Shown here piece after piece: positions 16,608-24,820 of a stretch of DNA of 64,000 nucleotides. The DNA lies in assembly GCF_025685395.1 (NCBI RefSeq), contig NZ_JAGSYA010000004.1:1550001-1614000 (forward strand), given 5' to 3'. The first letter of the stretch is position 1. Each line of letters starts with the position of its first letter. The DNA is from Terriglobus tenax. GTDB taxonomy: Bacteria; Acidobacteriota; Terriglobia; Terriglobales; Acidobacteriaceae. Position numbers and translations under genes: made by a program. Under the pieces are notes generated by a model. It worked only from the letters and a program-made list of their open reading frames with translations, did no database searches and had not been told where the DNA came from.

Positions 16608-17351
16608 CTATGCGTTCGTTCCACCATCTACAGTCAGATTGGCTCCGGTAATGTAGGAGGACTCCGGACGGGCCACGAATGCAACCAATGCTGCGACTTC
16701 ATCCACAGTCCCGTACCGATTCAGTGCCGTCACTGCTTTTTGAGGAGTAGCCCAATCGCCCGCGGCAGGATTCAGGTCTGTATCGATCGGCCCGGGCTGC
16801 ACATTATTCACGGTAATGCCACGGCCACCAACCTCTCTGGACAAACTTTGCGTAAACATTTTCACCGCCCCTTTGGTTGCTGCATAAGCGGCTAGACCCG
16901 GCGTCAGGTTACGCTCGCCGACACATGAACCGATCATGATGATGCGCCCCTTATTGTTCATGCTTTTCAGTGCTGCTTGGGTCGTGACAAATACGCCCCG
17001 GATATTGAGGTTGATGACGTGCTCCATCTCTTCGAGAGTGGTTTCTTCGAACGGTTTCGGGATCGCCGTACCGGCATTATTTACAAGGATGTCCAGTTTG
17101 CCGAGAGCGGCGACGGCCTTCTCCACCGCAGCGGTGATCGCTTTAGGACTCACCGCGTCTGCCTGAATCGCCAGAGCTTTTCCACCTGCTTCTTCAATCT
17201 CTTTCACCACGGCTGACGCGGCGTTAGAGTCCTTCGCATACGTTATCGCTACGCTGGCTCCATCTGCAGCAAGACGTTTTGCGATTGCAGCGCCGATACC
17301 GCGGGATCCGCCCGTTACCAGTGCGACCTTATCTGTCAGAGAATGAGACAT
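16608..17351 (-). CDS. Short-chain dehydrogenase/reductase (FabG-like)
   Basis: NAD(P)-dependent oxidoreductase. From ATG at 17351 (MSHSLTDKVALVTGG) it has 247 residues; the open frame extends to 17420 but AAGAAAGG favours 17351. Motifs: cofactor loop TGGSRGIG, NNAG, catalytic Ser in MIGSCVG, and YAATKGA with Tyr/Lys, then VQPGPIDTDLNP, characteristic of classical SDRs. It is divergent from the LysR gene at 17513 with 161 bp between, so LysR probably controls it. The substrate is unknown; such pairs often act on quinones or aldehydes. Confidence 0.9.
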   Translation of the reverse strand: MSHSLTDKVALVTGGSRGIGAAIAKRLAADGASVAITYAKDSNAASAVVKEIEEAGGKALAIQADAVSPKAITAAVEKAVAALGKLDILVNNAGTAIPKPFEETTLEEMEHVINLNIRGVFVTTQAALKSMNNKGRIIMIGSCVGERNLTPGLAAYAATKGAVKMFTQSLSREVGGRGITVNNVQPGPIDTDLNPAAGDWATPQKAVTALNRYGTVDEVAALVAFVARPESSYITGANLTVDGGTNA

Positions 17352-17461
17352 TGTCTTTTTACCTTTCTTTATCGAGGGATGCGTTCCAGATCGCATGCAG
17401 ACGGGCACCTGTGCCGTCATGCGAAGCTTGTCTCGTCAAGATAGCGGCGAATAGATGCGTA

Positions 17462-17475
17462 ATAAATTGCTTTAT
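17462..17475. promoter_or_regulatory. Candidate LysR-type box
   Basis: ATAAATTGCTTTAT is a 5-4-5 inverted repeat containing T-N11-A spacing, 38 bp before the lysR start in the divergent region. It is only a candidate; the rest of 17352-17512 shows no stronger dyad. Confidence 0.3.
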
Positions 17476-17512
17476 AGGCTTAGGGGATATGCTTTTCGTG
17501 CAGAGGTGACCC

Positions 17513-18445
17513 TTGGAACTTAGACATCTTCGCTACTTCGTCGCAGCGGCGGAAGCACGAAGTCTCAAGCTTGCGGCAGAAAACAAACTGCACACCACAC
17601 AGCCGTCTTTAAGTCGCCAGATACGCGATCTTGAAGAGGAAGTAGGTGCTCCACTCTTCGTAAGGGGAGCGAAGGGTGTTGAACTGACCCCCGCAGGTCG
17701 AGTCTTTCTGGATCACGCTCGCGTGATGCTTTCTCAGGCCGAAGTGGCAGTACAGTCAGCGCGCCAAATCGCTTATCCCACCAAACCTTCCTTTGCTATG
17801 GGATTCATGATCGGGCATGACATGACCTGGCTTCCTGGAGCTCTCCGACTTCTGCGGGACGATCTGCCCAACATCCATATCGTCATCTCCACGCAAAATT
17901 CTCCCCAACTCGCCAGTGCTCTCCTGCATGGTGGTATCGACGTGGCATTTCTCCGCAGAGAAGATGGGAGCGCAGACCTGGCTTTCAGAACTCTAGTCGA
18001 TGAGCCGTTCGAGGTCTTCCTACCCGCCGATCACCCTCTCGCGGCGAAGCCCTTCATCACTCTTTCAGAGATGGCGAATCAAACGTTTATCAGCGTTTCA
18101 GGAACTGCACTCAGCCTGTCAGGAAAGCAGCCTGCGCTACGTCGCGCCATCGACAAATTCCTTCATGAAAATGACGTCATGATCAAACCAAGCCACGAAG
18201 TAGACAATCTCGGCGGCGTTGTATCTCTCATCGTCTCTACGCATGGAATTGCCCTCTTGCCGGTTTACGCCAAGGTATTCCTTCCGGACACTGTGACCAC
18301 TCGCCCGCTCGAAGGCGTGGGTCCAAAGATCGATCTATCACTCGGCTATCGCAAGGCGAATCCGTCGCCTATTCTGAAGGTATTCTTATCTCGCGTCAAC
18401 GAACTCACTGCCGATGTGATCGCGAATCACAAAGGCGATCAATAA
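17513..18445 (+). CDS. LysR-family transcriptional regulator
   Basis: Winged-helix regulator of 310 residues. It starts with TTG at 17513 (MELRHLRYFVAAAEARSLK); AGAGGTGA precedes it, and the nearby GTG is out of frame and closes at once. The HTH is AAENKLHTTQPSLSRQIRDL with EEEVGAPLFVRGAKG following; the C-terminal two-lobed substrate-binding domain begins near residue 90. Divergent from the SDR gene, its likely target. Confidence 0.92.
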   Translation: MELRHLRYFVAAAEARSLKLAAENKLHTTQPSLSRQIRDLEEEVGAPLFVRGAKGVELTPAGRVFLDHARVMLSQAEVAVQSARQIAYPTKPSFAMGFMIGHDMTWLPGALRLLRDDLPNIHIVISTQNSPQLASALLHGGIDVAFLRREDGSADLAFRTLVDEPFEVFLPADHPLAAKPFITLSEMANQTFISVSGTALSLSGKQPALRRAIDKFLHENDVMIKPSHEVDNLGGVVSLIVSTHGIALLPVYAKVFLPDTVTTRPLEGVGPKIDLSLGYRKANPSPILKVFLSRVNELTADVIANHKGDQ

Positions 18446-18476
18446 CGACAAGTCGGCTTCTCTTGACTTACTCCAC

Positions 18477-20312
18477 CTACGGCATCGTCTTCAAATTCAC
18501 ATTCAACACATGCGTCGTCTGCTGCAGCTCCGGGGTCGTCCCGTCGTTCACCTGCACTTGCTGCGGCTTATCGTTGAACACAATCCGCGTCGTGCGGTGC
18601 GAGTGCGGCGGAATCCGCAAACGCTCCGTCGTCGTCAGCGTACCGGAGCGCACCGTTACCGGCACCTCCGCCACCGCCGAGCCATCGTTGGCCACTTCCA
18701 CTGAGATCAGGTAGCCGCTGGCCCGTTCAATCTCGCGCGGCGTTACCGACACAATCGACAGGTCCGGCAGACCCCGGTCCCGCTCCACCCAGTCCTCAAA
18801 AAACCATCCCAGCTCTTTGTCCGACGCGCTCTCCAGCAGCCGGCGGAAGGCCGCCAAATCCGGCGACGGCTGCGACCGCAGCGCGGTCAGCGCCTGCTGC
18901 AGCGCCGCATCGCCCACGATGCCGCGCAGCATCCAGAACACGTACGCCGCCTTGTTGCGATAGATCTGGCTGCTGTGCGCCCGCTCCAGCGGCTCGCCTT
19001 CGCCCGCGTCCGTCTGCCCGAAGTCCGGCTCCAGCAGCGCCAGCGCGCCGCGTCCGTCCTCCAGCGCGCTCAGCGCGGTCTCGCGGCCCTCGTTGCGCTC
19101 AATCCACAGCAGTTCCATAAACCGCGCCAGCCCCTCATCCAGCCACGCCGGCTGGTTGCCCGTGTACGCATGGGTAAAGGCATGCACCAGCACCTCCTCA
19201 TCCTCCGCCGGACGTCCGGAAAGATACCCCGCCAGAAACGGCCCCGACTCAAACGGCTGCACCCCGGTGTTCACCTCCAGCAGCGTCAACGGCCCGTTGG
19301 GCCGCGCGCCCAGCCACGCCGTCAGCAGCGGCAGCACCTTCAGCGCCGCCAGGTTCAGCACCCGCGGACGGTCGTCGTCCTCTGAGATCACCCCCAGGTA
19401 CCCTCCGCCCACCATCTCCGGCTGGTCCTTCGTCAAAAACAGGCTCACCGGGTGGAACCCCAGCGAAAACGGCTCAAAGCTGGCCGTCGCTACCCCGGTC
19501 GCCGCGGCCGATGGCTCATTCGGATTGTCCTGGTGCCTCTCCAGAATCGCCTGGTGGCCGCACAAAAACGCCAGCCGTGGCGGATCGCCCGCATACTCCA
19601 CTGTCAGCCGCGCGCTGAGCTTCGCCGCCTGCGTCGCCAGCCGGTTGCGCCCCACCAGGTCATACACCCGGTTGCCATCGCCCAGAAACGCTGGCGGCTC
19701 ACTCACCGGATACCACAGTACATTGCCAAAGCCGCGCAGCCCGGTAAACTCATCCGTCACGCGATCCCACTCGGCCGAGGCCGCAGCCGACGAGCTCTCC
19801 GCTCCGGCCACCTGCTCCACCTTGCCCGAGTAAAAAACATCCACCGTCACCGCCGCGCCCACCGGCAGCGGCCTCGGCAGCGTCAACACCGCCTCGCTCA
19901 TAGCACCCGTATGGTCCAGGTCGGTCTTCACCGCATGCTGCACCATTTTCAGTGCAACCGGTTTGCCGTCTTCCACCAGCCGCGCCGTCTCCCAGTGCAG
20001 CGATGAGCTGATCTGCAATGGCAGCTCCGCAATCGCCTTGTCGCCGGCATTCCGTACCGTCACCAGCGCACGCACGGACAGCCCGCTCTCCGTCGTATTC
20101 AGGTGCACGTCCAGGTCATATGCCGTAAACACCAGCGACGAACGCAACGCATCAGCCACCTCAAACGGAGCCTGTTCCCCCTGCTTCTGCCCGGGGGCCT
20201 CCGTCTGCACCGTCTGCTCGTCGCGGTGGTAAATCACCTCCGGCTGCTGCTGCGCGCACGCCACACCGGCGGCCAAAACCACCGCCCAACTCCACCTGCC
20301 TGAAAACACCAT
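18477..20312 (-). CDS. M1/peptidase-MA-like gluzincin homologue with substituted catalytic Glu
   Basis: Exported 611-residue protein with a signal peptide (WAVVLAAGVACA). The N-terminal ~190 residues look like the beta-sandwich of M1-type peptidases, the middle like a gluzincin domain, and the last ~90 like a beta-sandwich (YLISVEVANDGSAVAEVPVT). The zinc motif reads HAFTH (residues 377-381) instead of HEXXH; both His and the downstream Glu393 in PAWLDEGLARF are kept. Loss of the general base suggests a non-proteolytic, perhaps binding, protein. It starts 1 base after the rlmB stop. Confidence 0.75.
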   Translation of the reverse strand: MVFSGRWSWAVVLAAGVACAQQQPEVIYHRDEQTVQTEAPGQKQGEQAPFEVADALRSSLVFTAYDLDVHLNTTESGLSVRALVTVRNAGDKAIAELPLQISSSLHWETARLVEDGKPVALKMVQHAVKTDLDHTGAMSEAVLTLPRPLPVGAAVTVDVFYSGKVEQVAGAESSSAAASAEWDRVTDEFTGLRGFGNVLWYPVSEPPAFLGDGNRVYDLVGRNRLATQAAKLSARLTVEYAGDPPRLAFLCGHQAILERHQDNPNEPSAAATGVATASFEPFSLGFHPVSLFLTKDQPEMVGGGYLGVISEDDDRPRVLNLAALKVLPLLTAWLGARPNGPLTLLEVNTGVQPFESGPFLAGYLSGRPAEDEEVLVHAFTHAYTGNQPAWLDEGLARFMELLWIERNEGRETALSALEDGRGALALLEPDFGQTDAGEGEPLERAHSSQIYRNKAAYVFWMLRGIVGDAALQQALTALRSQPSPDLAAFRRLLESASDKELGWFFEDWVERDRGLPDLSIVSVTPREIERASGYLISVEVANDGSAVAEVPVTVRSGTLTTTERLRIPPHSHRTTRIVFNDKPQQVQVNDGTTPELQQTTHVLNVNLKTMP

Positions 20313-21098
20313 CTAGGAACCTAAACCCTTACGCGGTTTGGACGGCTTCGCCGCCACGACGGGAGCCGCGCCCCTCTGCCGCACAGCCTCATACATCACC
20401 ACCGCGCCCGCTACCGACACATTCAACGAGCTCACCGAACCCGCCATCGGAATCCGCAGCAGATGGTCGCAGGTCTTCTTCACCAGGTCATGCAGACCCG
20501 CGCCCTCGCGCCCCAGCACCAGCGCCGTGTGCGTCCTGAAGTCGTAATCGCTGTAGTCCGGCGTGCCGCGCTCATCCAGGCCCACCACCCACACATTGGC
20601 TTCCTTCAACTGCTCCAGCGCCCGCGTCAGGTTCGTCACCCGGGCAATCCGCACATGCTCGCTCGCCCCGGCGGAACTCTTCGCCACCACCGCCGTCAGC
20701 GGGGCCGATCTCCGCTCCGGCAGCAGGACACCATCCACACCCGCGCCGTCTGCCGTCCGCAGCAGCGCGCCCAGGTTATGCGGATCCTCAACGCCATCCA
20801 AGGCCAAAAAGAAGTAGTGCTCGCCATTGCGCGGAGGCGCGGCCAGCAGGTCTTCCACCGCCAGCAACTTGCGCTCCTTCACCTGGGCCACAATGCCCTG
20901 GTGCATGTCGGTTTTGGCTATCCGGGTCAGCTCATCCTTGGTCGCGGGTGAACAGCGTACCCCGGCCTTGCGGCACTGCTCCAGCACCGCCTCCAGCCGC
21001 GCATCCTTACGATCGCGGGCAAACCGAACATGGTCCAAAGGACGGCTGCCCGAACGAACCGCCTCTTCCACCGGATGGATACCGTACAGAACTTCCAT
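20313..21098 (-). CDS. rlmB: 23S rRNA (guanosine-2'-O-)-methyltransferase RlmB-like (SpoU family)
   Basis: SAM-dependent 2'-O-methyltransferase of the SPOUT fold. The start at 21098 (MEVLYGIHPVEEAVRSG) follows GGAGAG; the frame extends to 21140 without a ribosome site. N-terminal substrate-binding domain (residues 1-75), then motif 1 ALDGVEDPHNLGALLRTADG, motif 2 VLGREGAGL, and motif 3 IPMAGSVSSLNVSVAGAVVM, the knot-forming SAM site. Length 261, basic tail. RlmB (Gm2251) is the best fit; a tRNA target cannot be excluded. Confidence 0.92.
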   Translation of the reverse strand: MEVLYGIHPVEEAVRSGSRPLDHVRFARDRKDARLEAVLEQCRKAGVRCSPATKDELTRIAKTDMHQGIVAQVKERKLLAVEDLLAAPPRNGEHYFFLALDGVEDPHNLGALLRTADGAGVDGVLLPERRSAPLTAVVAKSSAGASEHVRIARVTNLTRALEQLKEANVWVVGLDERGTPDYSDYDFRTHTALVLGREGAGLHDLVKKTCDHLLRIPMAGSVSSLNVSVAGAVVMYEAVRQRGAAPVVAAKPSKPRKGLGS

Positions 21099-21130
21099 CT
21101 CTCCAGTGTAGAACCGCCCGCACCTCGTCT

Positions 21131-21152
21131 TCTGCACCAAAAACAGTGCAGA
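21131..21152. repeat. Inverted repeat upstream of the second sigma operon
   Basis: TCTGCAC (21131-21137) and GTGCAGA (21146-21152) are exact complements with an A-rich centre, in the divergent rlmB/sigma region. A -10-like TATACT follows at 21184-21189. It may be an operator for either side. Confidence 0.4.
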
Positions 21153-21260
21153 AAGATTGCCGCGGAAAGATGCGGCCCCACCCTATACTGGTTGCACGCG
21201 AATTTTTAAAAAAATTTGCATTCCTGCGTCTTTAAACAAAAGACACCCGTCTGAGGAACC

Positions 21261-21890
21261 ATGCCACGCTTCTCCCTAGTCCGAACCGATGCCGCCATTG
21301 CGGATCAGGCACAGGAGAACGCCGCCGTTGCGCGCGGGTTGAAGCGGCAGGATCCGGATCTTCTCGACTCCCTGATTGAGCAGTACCAGCACCGCCTGAT
21401 GCGCTACCTCACCTTCCTGACCGGTCGCCGTGAGATGGCAGAGGACCTCTTCCAGGAGACCTGGATGCGTGTTCTCGTCCGCGGATCGCAGTACAACGGC
21501 AAGGCCCGCTTTGAAACCTGGCTGTTCACCATCGCCCGCAACCTCGTCATCGACAACGCCCGCCGCAAGACCATGGCCAGCCTGGACGAGATGAGCGAAG
21601 GCGGCGACGACGAGCGCCCCTTTGAAATCGCGATGGATGCACCTTCGCCCTTTGAGCAGCTCCGCGAGCGCGAAAACGCCGCCGAGGTTGCCGCCGTCAT
21701 GCTGACGCTGGAGCCGAGCTACCGCGAAGTCCTGACTCTCCGCTTCCATGAAGATATGTCGCTGGAGGAGATCGCAGCCGTTACCCGCGCTCCCCTGTCG
21801 ACCGTGAAGTCCCGCCTTTATCGTGGCCTTGCCGCCCTCCGGCCGCAGGTCGAAGCCCTTCGCAGGCTCCCAGCAGAAGGATTACGGTGA
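21261..21890 (+). CDS. ECF RNA polymerase sigma factor
   Basis: 209-residue sigma-70 family factor. Region 2: DSLIEQYQHRLMRYLTFLTG, AEDLFQETWMRVLVRG, ARFETWLFTIARNLVIDNAR. Region 4: LEPSYREVLTLRFHEDMSLE and APLSTVKSRLYRGLAAL. The start has GAGGAA 5 bases upstream. The stop overlaps the next ORF (TGATG). No classical zf-HC2 anti-sigma gene follows; instead there are two coupled membrane proteins, one with zinc ribbons, which are the best candidates for its control. Confidence 0.93.
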   Translation: MPRFSLVRTDAAIADQAQENAAVARGLKRQDPDLLDSLIEQYQHRLMRYLTFLTGRREMAEDLFQETWMRVLVRGSQYNGKARFETWLFTIARNLVIDNARRKTMASLDEMSEGGDDERPFEIAMDAPSPFEQLRERENAAEVAAVMLTLEPSYREVLTLRFHEDMSLEEIAAVTRAPLSTVKSRLYRGLAALRPQVEALRRLPAEGLR

Positions 21891-22213
21891 TGGCAACCAT
21901 GACTCCCCCCGCTCCATCGCGCGTCGTCAATCGCACGCACCGCGTGATTCGCGCGCAGGCCCTTAAGCAACAGGAACAGAAGAACAAGGTGCGCGGTCTT
22001 TATCTGCCCCTTATCTTCGGTGGTGTTCTGCTGTTTGCTGCCGTGGTCACCACGGCGATTATCCTCGCCTCAGACGCTGATGGCGAAGGCAGTCTTCCGT
22101 ATGCCAGTGAGCAGATCTTCGTTCTGCTCATGTGGCTGATCCCTGTCTCCGCAGCAGCTATCGGCGTGGTGTGGTACAAGCGTGGGAAGGCTGATCGCGG
22201 AGGCAAGCGTTAA
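21890..22213 (+). CDS. Small two-helix membrane protein coupled to the sigma factor
   Basis: 107-residue protein starting with ATG at 21890, overlapping the sigma stop by one base (GTG at 21887 is also possible). A basic, Gln/Arg-rich cytoplasmic N-terminus of ~37 residues precedes two membrane helices (LYLPLIFGGVLLFAAVVTTA and IFVLLMWLIPVSAAAIGVVW). I recognise no family. Overlap with both neighbours (TGATG, TAATG) implies joint synthesis. An anti-sigma or signalling role is inference from context. Confidence 0.75.
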   Translation: MATMTPPAPSRVVNRTHRVIRAQALKQQEQKNKVRGLYLPLIFGGVLLFAAVVTTAIILASDADGEGSLPYASEQIFVLLMWLIPVSAAAIGVVWYKRGKADRGGKR

Positions 22214-22746
22214 TGGCTGACGTTTTCGAGCGCAAAGACCAAAGCACCGCGGAATACGACCTGAGCCTGGTTCCCACCTGGTCCATCGCTCTGGCTGCGG
22301 TTCTCTTCGTGGGCCTGCAGTATCTGTTCCATTTCAAAATGCCCCATCGCCACGGCGAACTGCTGCCGATGCGCATTGCCATGGGCTTCTTCTGGGGCTC
22401 GGCTCTCTCCAGCTACGCTCTTCTGGCCGGCTACGTCAGCCGCGACGTCAAGCGCCGCAACATGTCGGCCGCACTCTGGATCCTGATGGTCCTCCTCATG
22501 CCCGCCGGCATCGGAGCCATCGTCTACTTCCTGGTACGCCAGCCCATCGTCTCCCGCTGCCCGCATTGCAGCAGCGAGCTGCAGTCGGGCGACAACTTCT
22601 GCCCGCAGTGCCGCTTCCAGACCGCTCCCGTCTGCGGACAGTGCTACCGCGGCGTGGCCATCACCGATGTCTACTGCTCCAATTGCGGTCACGATCTTGC
22701 CACCGACGGCGCTCCCAGCCGACTGCGCGCCTATCACGACGAGTAA
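22213..22746 (+). CDS. Membrane protein with C-terminal double zinc ribbon
   Basis: 177 residues. Three hydrophobic segments (WSIALAAVLFVGLQYLFHF, AMGFFWGSALSSYALLAGY, ALWILMVLLMPAGIGAIVYF) are followed from ~residue 115 by four CxxC pairs: CPHC, CPQC, CGQC and CSNC, a double zinc ribbon. The start overlaps the previous stop (TAATG). Zinc ribbons of this type bind protein or nucleic acid; here they would face the cytoplasm. Third gene of the sigma operon; the specific role is unknown. Confidence 0.78.
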   Translation: MADVFERKDQSTAEYDLSLVPTWSIALAAVLFVGLQYLFHFKMPHRHGELLPMRIAMGFFWGSALSSYALLAGYVSRDVKRRNMSAALWILMVLLMPAGIGAIVYFLVRQPIVSRCPHCSSELQSGDNFCPQCRFQTAPVCGQCYRGVAITDVYCSNCGHDLATDGAPSRLRAYHDE

Positions 22747-22784
22747 CCGGCGCCCCGCTGCACCCTAAGCTCTCCTCGTGCATC

Positions 22785-22790
22785 TATACT
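22785..22790 (+). promoter_or_regulatory. -10 element implying a near-leaderless LytTR mRNA
   Basis: TATACT ends 10 bases before the ATG at 22801, so transcription would start about 3-5 bases from the start codon. No Shine-Dalgarno sequence is present in front of the gene, which fits. The -35 is poor. Confidence 0.35.
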
Positions 22791-22800
22791 GAAACGTTCC

Positions 22801-23625
22801 ATGGCAATGACCGCTCTCATCATCGACGACGAGCCACTCGCCCGTCAGGAGCTTGAGTACCTGCTGGAGAAGTCCGGCGACATTGAGGTGCTTGCGCAGG
22901 GCTCCAACGGCATTGAAGCCGTTGAGCTCATCCGCGAACACCATCCCGATGTCGTCTTCCTCGACGTGCAGATGCCCGGCCTCGACGGCTTTGCCGTGCT
23001 GAAAAAGCTGATCGGCAAGGTCGACCGCATGCCCCAGGTCGTCTTCGCCACCGCGTACGACCAGTACGCCGTGCGCGCCTTCGAGGTCAACGCCATCGAC
23101 TACCTGCTCAAACCCTTTGACCAGGCCCGTGTCGAGAGGACCGTCGAAAAGGCCCGCCATCGCGTTGCCGCTGTAGCCGCCGCCGAAGCAGCCCCTCAGG
23201 CCTCCAGCGACCCCAACAGCGCCAAGCTCGACGCCCTGATGAAGCTGCTCGAAGAGCAGACCCAGCAGGCCGCACCTCCCGCACGCGCCAGCAGCAAGGT
23301 CGTCGTCCGCGCTCAGAACCGCCTTCTGCTCGTCGACCAGAAGCACATCTGCTTTGCCGCCATCGACGAAGGACAGATCTCCATCGTCACGCAGAATGTC
23401 GAAGGCGTCTCCAACTGCCGCACCCTCGAGGAGTTGACGGACCAGCTCAATCCGGAGATCTTCTGGCGCGCCCACCGCAGCTTCGTCGTCAACATCCATC
23501 ACATCCGCGAAGTCGTGCCATGGTTCAAGTCCAGCTACCAGCTCCGCATGGACGACCGACAGCAGACAGAAATCCCTGTCAGCCGCGCCCAGACCAAGCG
23601 TCTGAAAGAGCTCTTCAACCTGTGA
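22801..23625 (+). CDS. LytTR-family response regulator
   Basis: Two-component response regulator of 274 residues. The receiver domain (residues 1-125) has acidic pair IIDDEP, phospho-acceptor Asp in VVFLDVQMPGLDG, and Lys in YLLKPFDQ. A variable Ala-rich linker leads to a LytTR DNA-binding domain at ~residues 165-270 (VVVRAQNRLLLVDQKHICF, RAHRSFVVNIHHIREVVPW). The start may be 22801 or ATG 22807; neither has a ribosome site. No histidine kinase is adjacent. Its stop codon lies inside the hairpin at 23621. Confidence 0.92.
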   Translation: MAMTALIIDDEPLARQELEYLLEKSGDIEVLAQGSNGIEAVELIREHHPDVVFLDVQMPGLDGFAVLKKLIGKVDRMPQVVFATAYDQYAVRAFEVNAIDYLLKPFDQARVERTVEKARHRVAAVAAAEAAPQASSDPNSAKLDALMKLLEEQTQQAAPPARASSKVVVRAQNRLLLVDQKHICFAAIDEGQISIVTQNVEGVSNCRTLEELTDQLNPEIFWRAHRSFVVNIHHIREVVPWFKSSYQLRMDDRQQTEIPVSRAQTKRLKELFNL

Positions 23626-23696
23626 GTTTCGCGTTCTGCGTTGCGTGTTCTGAGTTGGTATAGACCCCACACACAACGCAGAACACCCAACTCACA
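23621..23696. terminator. Long hairpin between convergent genes (AACTCACA repeat family, copy 1)
   Basis: The arm 23621-23647 (TGTGAGTTTCGCGTTCTGCG...) pairs with 23670-23696 with about four mismatches over 27 bp, loop 22. It includes the LytTR stop and ends 3 bp before the stop of the opposing oxidoreductase gene. No U-tract follows, so it may act as a rho-independent-like block, an mRNA 3' protector, or a mobile repeat. Copies: 57367, 58378, 60194. Confidence 0.65.
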
Positions 23697-23699
23697 ACT

Positions 23700-24359
23700 T
23701 CAGTCGTATCGCTCAAACACAATCTGCTTACGGTCCCAGCCTCGGTCTTTGAACCACTGGCGCAACGGCGCGGCAAACGCATTCAGCCCCACAATGTACG
23801 CCGTCGGCTTCGGCTCGCCCGCTTCCGCAATCAGCCTCTCCAGCTCCGCCTCCACCGCACTCGCAGCCAGCGGCAGATACCGGAAGCCCTCAACCGCGCG
23901 CTCTGCCTGCTCAAACCGCTCGCGGTAGAACAGCTCCCCATCCGCCGTGGCCGTGTGCAACAGCGTCAGCGGACCAACATATCCCTGCCCGCGCAGCAGA
24001 GCGTCGGCCATCGACGCCACCGGCGCAATCCCCACGCCATCCGCCACAACAATGCCCGGCCCATCGCGCAACACAAACGCGCCATACGGCCCATGCATCT
24101 GCGCCGTGCCGCCGATCGGAAGGTCGCACAGCAGGTTCGAAAACCAACCCGCGCGATTCAGGCACAGCACCATGCGCTCTCCCGCAGGCGCGGCGGTCAG
24201 CGAATACGCACGAACCTCCTGCTTGCCCTCCCGCTCTGTGACAAACGAGTAGAACTGTCCCGGCTGGTACGACAACGGAGCCTCGCACGTAAACACAAGC
24301 TCCCATGTCTGCGAGGCCTCGCTCAGCAACCGCTTTTCGGCAAGCGTCGCCGTCATCAT
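23700..24359 (-). CDS. FAD/NAD(P) ferredoxin-reductase-type oxidoreductase
   Basis: Flavoprotein of the ferredoxin-NADP reductase superfamily, 219 residues from ATG 24359. FAD-binding RAYSLTAAP (RxYS motif) and PGQFYSFV precede the NAD(P) region GIVVADGVGIAPVASM (usually GGtGiaP; here ADGVGIAP) and the C-terminal IVGLNAF. There is no ferredoxin domain, so it needs an external partner. The ATG overlaps the stop of the DUF971 gene (ATGA), so both are co-translated and may work together. The substrate is unknown. Confidence 0.85.
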   Translation of the reverse strand: MMTATLAEKRLLSEASQTWELVFTCEAPLSYQPGQFYSFVTEREGKQEVRAYSLTAAPAGERMVLCLNRAGWFSNLLCDLPIGGTAQMHGPYGAFVLRDGPGIVVADGVGIAPVASMADALLRGQGYVGPLTLLHTATADGELFYRERFEQAERAVEGFRYLPLAASAVEAELERLIAEAGEPKPTAYIVGLNAFAAPLRQWFKDRGWDRKQIVFERYD

Positions 24360-24790
24360 GCCTGCTTGCTCCGGCATGCCTCGCAGTTGCACACACGGCG
24401 CAGGTGATCCCACGAATAAATCCCTGCCTCGTGTCCGTCATTCCACTTGAATTTCAGAGCGTAGTTGCCCACCTTCTCCACCGACATCGGCTTGGCCGGA
24501 GCCTGGTACATGGCAAACATCTCCGCCGGCTTGGCCTTTGCTTCCCCCAGCTTGCGGCCGGTGTGCTGACGCTCCTCATGGCAGGTCGCGCACGGACACG
24601 CATCGCGCAGCCACGGGAAGCTCCACTTGCTCTGATGGCCATCCTTCCACTCAATCTCAACGCCCTCACCGGTCGTCATGTGGACGCGCACCTTGGCCGG
24701 TGTTACCGCCTCGCGCGGCAGACGGTCATCCTGCGCCGCCGCGGCCAGTGCCTCTTCCTTGCTGATAAAGCGAATGCCTTCGTGACTCAT
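24356..24790 (-). CDS. DUF971 (GBBH-like N-terminal) protein
   Basis: 144 residues. The DUF971 pattern is VEIEWKDGHQSKWSFPWLRD then ACPCATC, and later LKFKWNDGHEAGIYSWDHLR then CNCEAC. The Cys pattern probably binds zinc, as in the N-terminal domain of gamma-butyrobetaine hydroxylases and the tail of Mrp proteins. Stand-alone DUF971 proteins have no settled function. First gene of a two-gene unit with the flavin oxidoreductase, which suggests redox or Fe-S work (inference). Confidence 0.85.
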   Translation of the reverse strand: MSHEGIRFISKEEALAAAAQDDRLPREAVTPAKVRVHMTTGEGVEIEWKDGHQSKWSFPWLRDACPCATCHEERQHTGRKLGEAKAKPAEMFAMYQAPAKPMSVEKVGNYALKFKWNDGHEAGIYSWDHLRRVCNCEACRSKQA

Positions 24791-24820
24791 ACCCTTCTAT
24801 GCTTTCACAAAACCGCGCTT

